This document shows, in pieces, positions 62,477 through 64,000 of a stretch of 64,000 nucleotides of DNA. Each line of letters begins with the position of its first letter. Position 1 is the first letter of the stretch. Source of the DNA: Agreia bicolorata (GTDB taxonomy: Bacteria; Actinomycetota; Actinomycetes; Actinomycetales; Microbacteriaceae). Made by a program: the position numbers and the translations under genes. Under the pieces are notes generated by a model. That model made no database searches, had not been told where the DNA came from, and worked only from the letters and a program-made list of their open reading frames with translations. The stretch is from the NCBI RefSeq assembly GCF_000938265.1, contig NZ_JYFC01000006.1, positions 219,495 to 283,494 of the forward strand. The letters are read 5' to 3'.

Positions 62477-63166
62477 ATGGCAAAGAACTCCAAGGCCTAC
62501 AAGGCCGCGGCAGCAAAGATCGAAGAGGGCAAGGTCTACTCGCCCACCGAAGCAATGGCTCTGGCTCGCGAGACCGGCTCCGCCAAGTTCGACAGCACCG
62601 TCGAGGTCGCCCTCAAGCTCGGCGTCGACCCCCGCAAGGCAGACCAGATGGTCCGCGGCACCGTGATTCTTCCTCACGGCACCGGTAAGACTGCCCGCGT
62701 CATCGTCTTCGCAACCGGTCCTGCCGCCGAAGCCGCCATTGCGGCCGGTGCCGACGAGGTCGGTGGCGACGAGCTGATCGAGAAGGTGGCCGCCGGCTAC
62801 ACGAACTTCGACTCGGCCGTCTCGACCCCCGAGCTCATGGGTAAGGTCGGACGCCTCGGTAAGGTGCTCGGCCCCCGTGGTCTTATGCCCAACCCGAAGA
62901 CCGGCACCGTGACGCCCGACGTCGCCAAGGCCGTCAACGAGATCAAGGGCGGAAAGATCGAGTTCCGCGTCGACAAGCACTCCAACGTGCACTTCGTCGC
63001 CGGCAAGGCCTCGTTCACCGAAGACCAGCTCACCGAGAACGTCAAGGCCGCTCTCGAAGAGGTCGTCCGTTTGAAGCCGTCCTCCTCCAAGGGCCGCTAC
63101 ATCCACAAGGGCACGGTCTCCACGACGTTCGGCCCGGGCATCCCGCTCGACGTCAACGCCATCTAG
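62477..63166 (+). CDS. rplA: 50S ribosomal protein L1
   Basis: Ribosomal protein of 229 residues that binds the L1 stalk of 23S rRNA and, in many bacteria, represses its own operon. [50 protein letters not shown] and [13 protein letters not shown] are family signatures. AGGAGAATC lies before the ATG. It follows rplK by 141 bases and ends at a terminator. Confidence 0.98.
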   Translation: MAKNSKAYKAAAAKIEEGKVYSPTEAMALARETGSAKFDSTVEVALKLGVDPRKADQMVRGTVILPHGTGKTARVIVFATGPAAEAAIAAGADEVGGDELIEKVAAGYTNFDSAVSTPELMGKVGRLGKVLGPRGLMPNPKTGTVTPDVAKAVNEIKGGKIEFRVDKHSNVHFVAGKASFTEDQLTENVKAALEEVVRLKPSSSKGRYIHKGTVSTTFGPGIPLDVNAI

Positions 63167-63182
63167 GCTCAGCTTCACCCCG

Positions 63183-63217
63183 AAAGGGCCGCTCTCGCAT
63201 TGCGAGGGCGGCCCTTT
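63183..63217 (+). terminator. Terminator after rplA
   Basis: AAAGGGCCGC and GCGGCCCTTT form a 10-bp stem with an inner CTCGCA/TGCGAG hairpin, then TCTGC. The right arm ends in three T's. Confidence 0.75.
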
Positions 63218-63273
63218 CTGCATGCCGCCTCGTCGGGCACGAACACGCCGGCGCCGGGCGGTATTCTGGCCGA

Positions 63274-63804
63274 ATGGTTCTTTCTGTGCGGCGTGCCGTC
63301 GCATCCGACAGCGGCACACTCGCCGCGGTGGCTGCCGTCACGTTTCCGCTCGCCTGCCCTCCGCACACCACGGACGAGGCGAAGGCTGCGTTCATCGCCA
63401 CCCATCTCAGCAGATCGAGTTTCGACAGCTACCTCGCCGACCCGGCCCGCGACATCCTGATCGCCGAGCTCGAGGGCGAGGCCGTGGGATACACGATGCT
63501 CGTGTTTGCTGAACCGTCAGATCCCGACGTGGCGTCGGCACTGACGGTGACGCCCTCGATCGAGCTCAGCAAGTTCTATGTTCTCGCGGGGCACCACGGG
63601 CAGGGCATCGCTGCCGAGCTTATGGCGGAGACGATCGCCGCGTCGCAGCAGCGGGGAGCGGCCGCCGTGTGGCTCGGCGTGAACGAGGAAAATGCGCGGG
63701 CGAACCGTTTCTACGAGAAGAACGGCTTCGCCAAGGTCGGCACGAAGCGGTTCCTCGTGGGGGAGAACTACGAAGACGACTACGTGCGCGAGCGCGTGCT
63801 GTAG
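63274..63804 (+). CDS. GNAT-family N-acetyltransferase
   Basis: Acetyl-CoA-dependent acetyltransferase of 176 residues. LSVRRAVASDSGTLAAV opens the fold; LSKFYVLAGHHGQGIAAELM carries the acetyl-CoA loop (HxGxGxA), and WLGVNEENARANRFYEKNGF is the C-terminal hallmark. The substrate (protein, amine or antibiotic) is unknown. It is next to the ribosomal block but has its own promoter region after the rplA terminator. Confidence 0.9.
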   Translation: MVLSVRRAVASDSGTLAAVAAVTFPLACPPHTTDEAKAAFIATHLSRSSFDSYLADPARDILIAELEGEAVGYTMLVFAEPSDPDVASALTVTPSIELSKFYVLAGHHGQGIAAELMAETIAASQQRGAAAVWLGVNEENARANRFYEKNGFAKVGTKRFLVGENYEDDYVRERVL

Positions 63805-63807
63805 CTG

Positions 63808-63821
63808 CCCTTCGACAGGCT
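63808..63821. repeat. Truncated dispersed repeat
   Basis: CCCTTCGACAGGCT, a partial copy of the CCCTTCGACAAGCTCAGGG repeat directly after the GNAT gene's stop. Confidence 0.5.
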
Positions 63822-63879
63822 AACGGGCGAGGATGGCGGAACTCCATATGGCAGACATCGACTCATATTCCGCGTGTGA

Positions 63880-63926
63880 TGTCTCAGGACGTGCCTGACG
63901 GTTTATGTCTCAGTGGGGTCTGACGG
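63880..63926. mobile_element. End of an IS481-like insertion sequence
   Basis: Two 21-26-nt units start with TGTCTCAG: TGTCTCAGGACGTGCCTGAC at 63880 and TGTCTCAGTGGGGTCTGACG at 63906. Such ends are usual for IS481-family elements. The other end is beyond the window, so a target duplication cannot be checked. Confidence 0.55.
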
Positions 63927-64000
63927 TTTTTGGGTGGCCAGGAAGCCGCGTGGTTTGCCGTTGGGGATGTAGCTGCCGTCGATAGGTCTCGGGTGGGTGG
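63903..64000 (-). CDS. Partial transposase (IS481-like), C-terminus only
   Basis: About 32 residues of a protein reading off the window edge on the minus strand: PRPIDGSYIPNGKPRGFLAT then KPSDPTET and stop. This looks like the tail of an IS481/IS3-type transposase and lies directly inside the TGTCTCA terminal repeats. Its main part is beyond the window. Confidence 0.5.
   Translation of the reverse strand, partial: THPRPIDGSYIPNGKPRGFLATQKPSDPTET

Overview
The window reads as chromosome from a high-GC Gram-positive actinobacterium. Evidence is the G/C-rich third codon positions, frequent GTG starts, a NusG with a long acidic N-terminal extension, LAxTG-type sortase signals, and a tRNA-Trp/secE/nusG/rplK/rplA block. 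The gene mix (mmsAB-type sugar transporter, RmlC-RmlD fusion, dispersed CCCTTCGACAAGCTCAGGG repeats) fits Microbacteriaceae; that family assignment is inference.

Layout. 1-6.7 kb: a LuxR-type regulator cut by the window edge, a serine hydrolase, a PuuP-like amino acid/polyamine permease, a flavin-dependent monooxygenase, an endonuclease/exonuclease/phosphatase (EEP) protein, an SGNH-hydrolase-like protein and an SseB-like protein. 6.8-12.2 kb: a surface-protein region with a sortase-anchored GDSL esterase, divergent from an operon of a SipW-type substrate, a SipW-type signal peptidase, an LANTG-anchored protein and a choice-of-anchor-G-like secreted protein. 12.3-18 kb: housekeeping and small membrane proteins, a CPBP protease, and a second SGNH-like protein that has lost its catalytic residues. 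18.3-35.2 kb: an exopolysaccharide locus with an acyltransferase, a Wzz/BY-kinase fusion and its LMW phosphatase, the initiating sugar-phosphate transferase, five glycosyltransferases, a hexapeptide acetyltransferase, a Wzy-like polymerase, a Wzx-like flippase, a DUF4012 protein and an LPNTG surface protein. 35.6-42.5 kb: nucleotide-sugar genes (ugd, fused rmlC-rmlD), guanine deaminase, tandem small paralogs and an LASTG surface protein. 42.6-45.3 kb: VanZ-like protein, fatty-acid desaturase, DUF559 protein. 46-52.8 kb: a LacI-type regulator and an mms-type monosaccharide ABC operon ending in an apparent pseudo-ATPase. 52.9-60 kb: phosphatases, MarR/DoxX pair, aminotransferase, lipid kinase, two HAD phosphatases and rmlB. 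60-63.2 kb: tRNA-Trp, secE, nusG, rplK, rplA. The end holds a GNAT gene and the edge of an IS481-like element.

Working together. The BY-kinase/phosphatase pair should control chain length and export of a polymer that starts on the PNPT lipid carrier. ugd, rmlCD and rmlB would supply UDP-glucuronate and dTDP-rhamnose. The LacI-type protein probably represses the sugar transporter through a perfect 16-bp palindrome just downstream of its promoter. The SipW cluster looks like a dedicated export system for surface fibres, with final attachment by a sortase encoded elsewhere.

Items most worth a second look are the pseudo-ATPase of the sugar operon, a family of five 65-nt palindromic elements between 44.4 and 52.9 kb, the SipW surface cluster, and the intact/degenerate pair of SGNH-like proteins.
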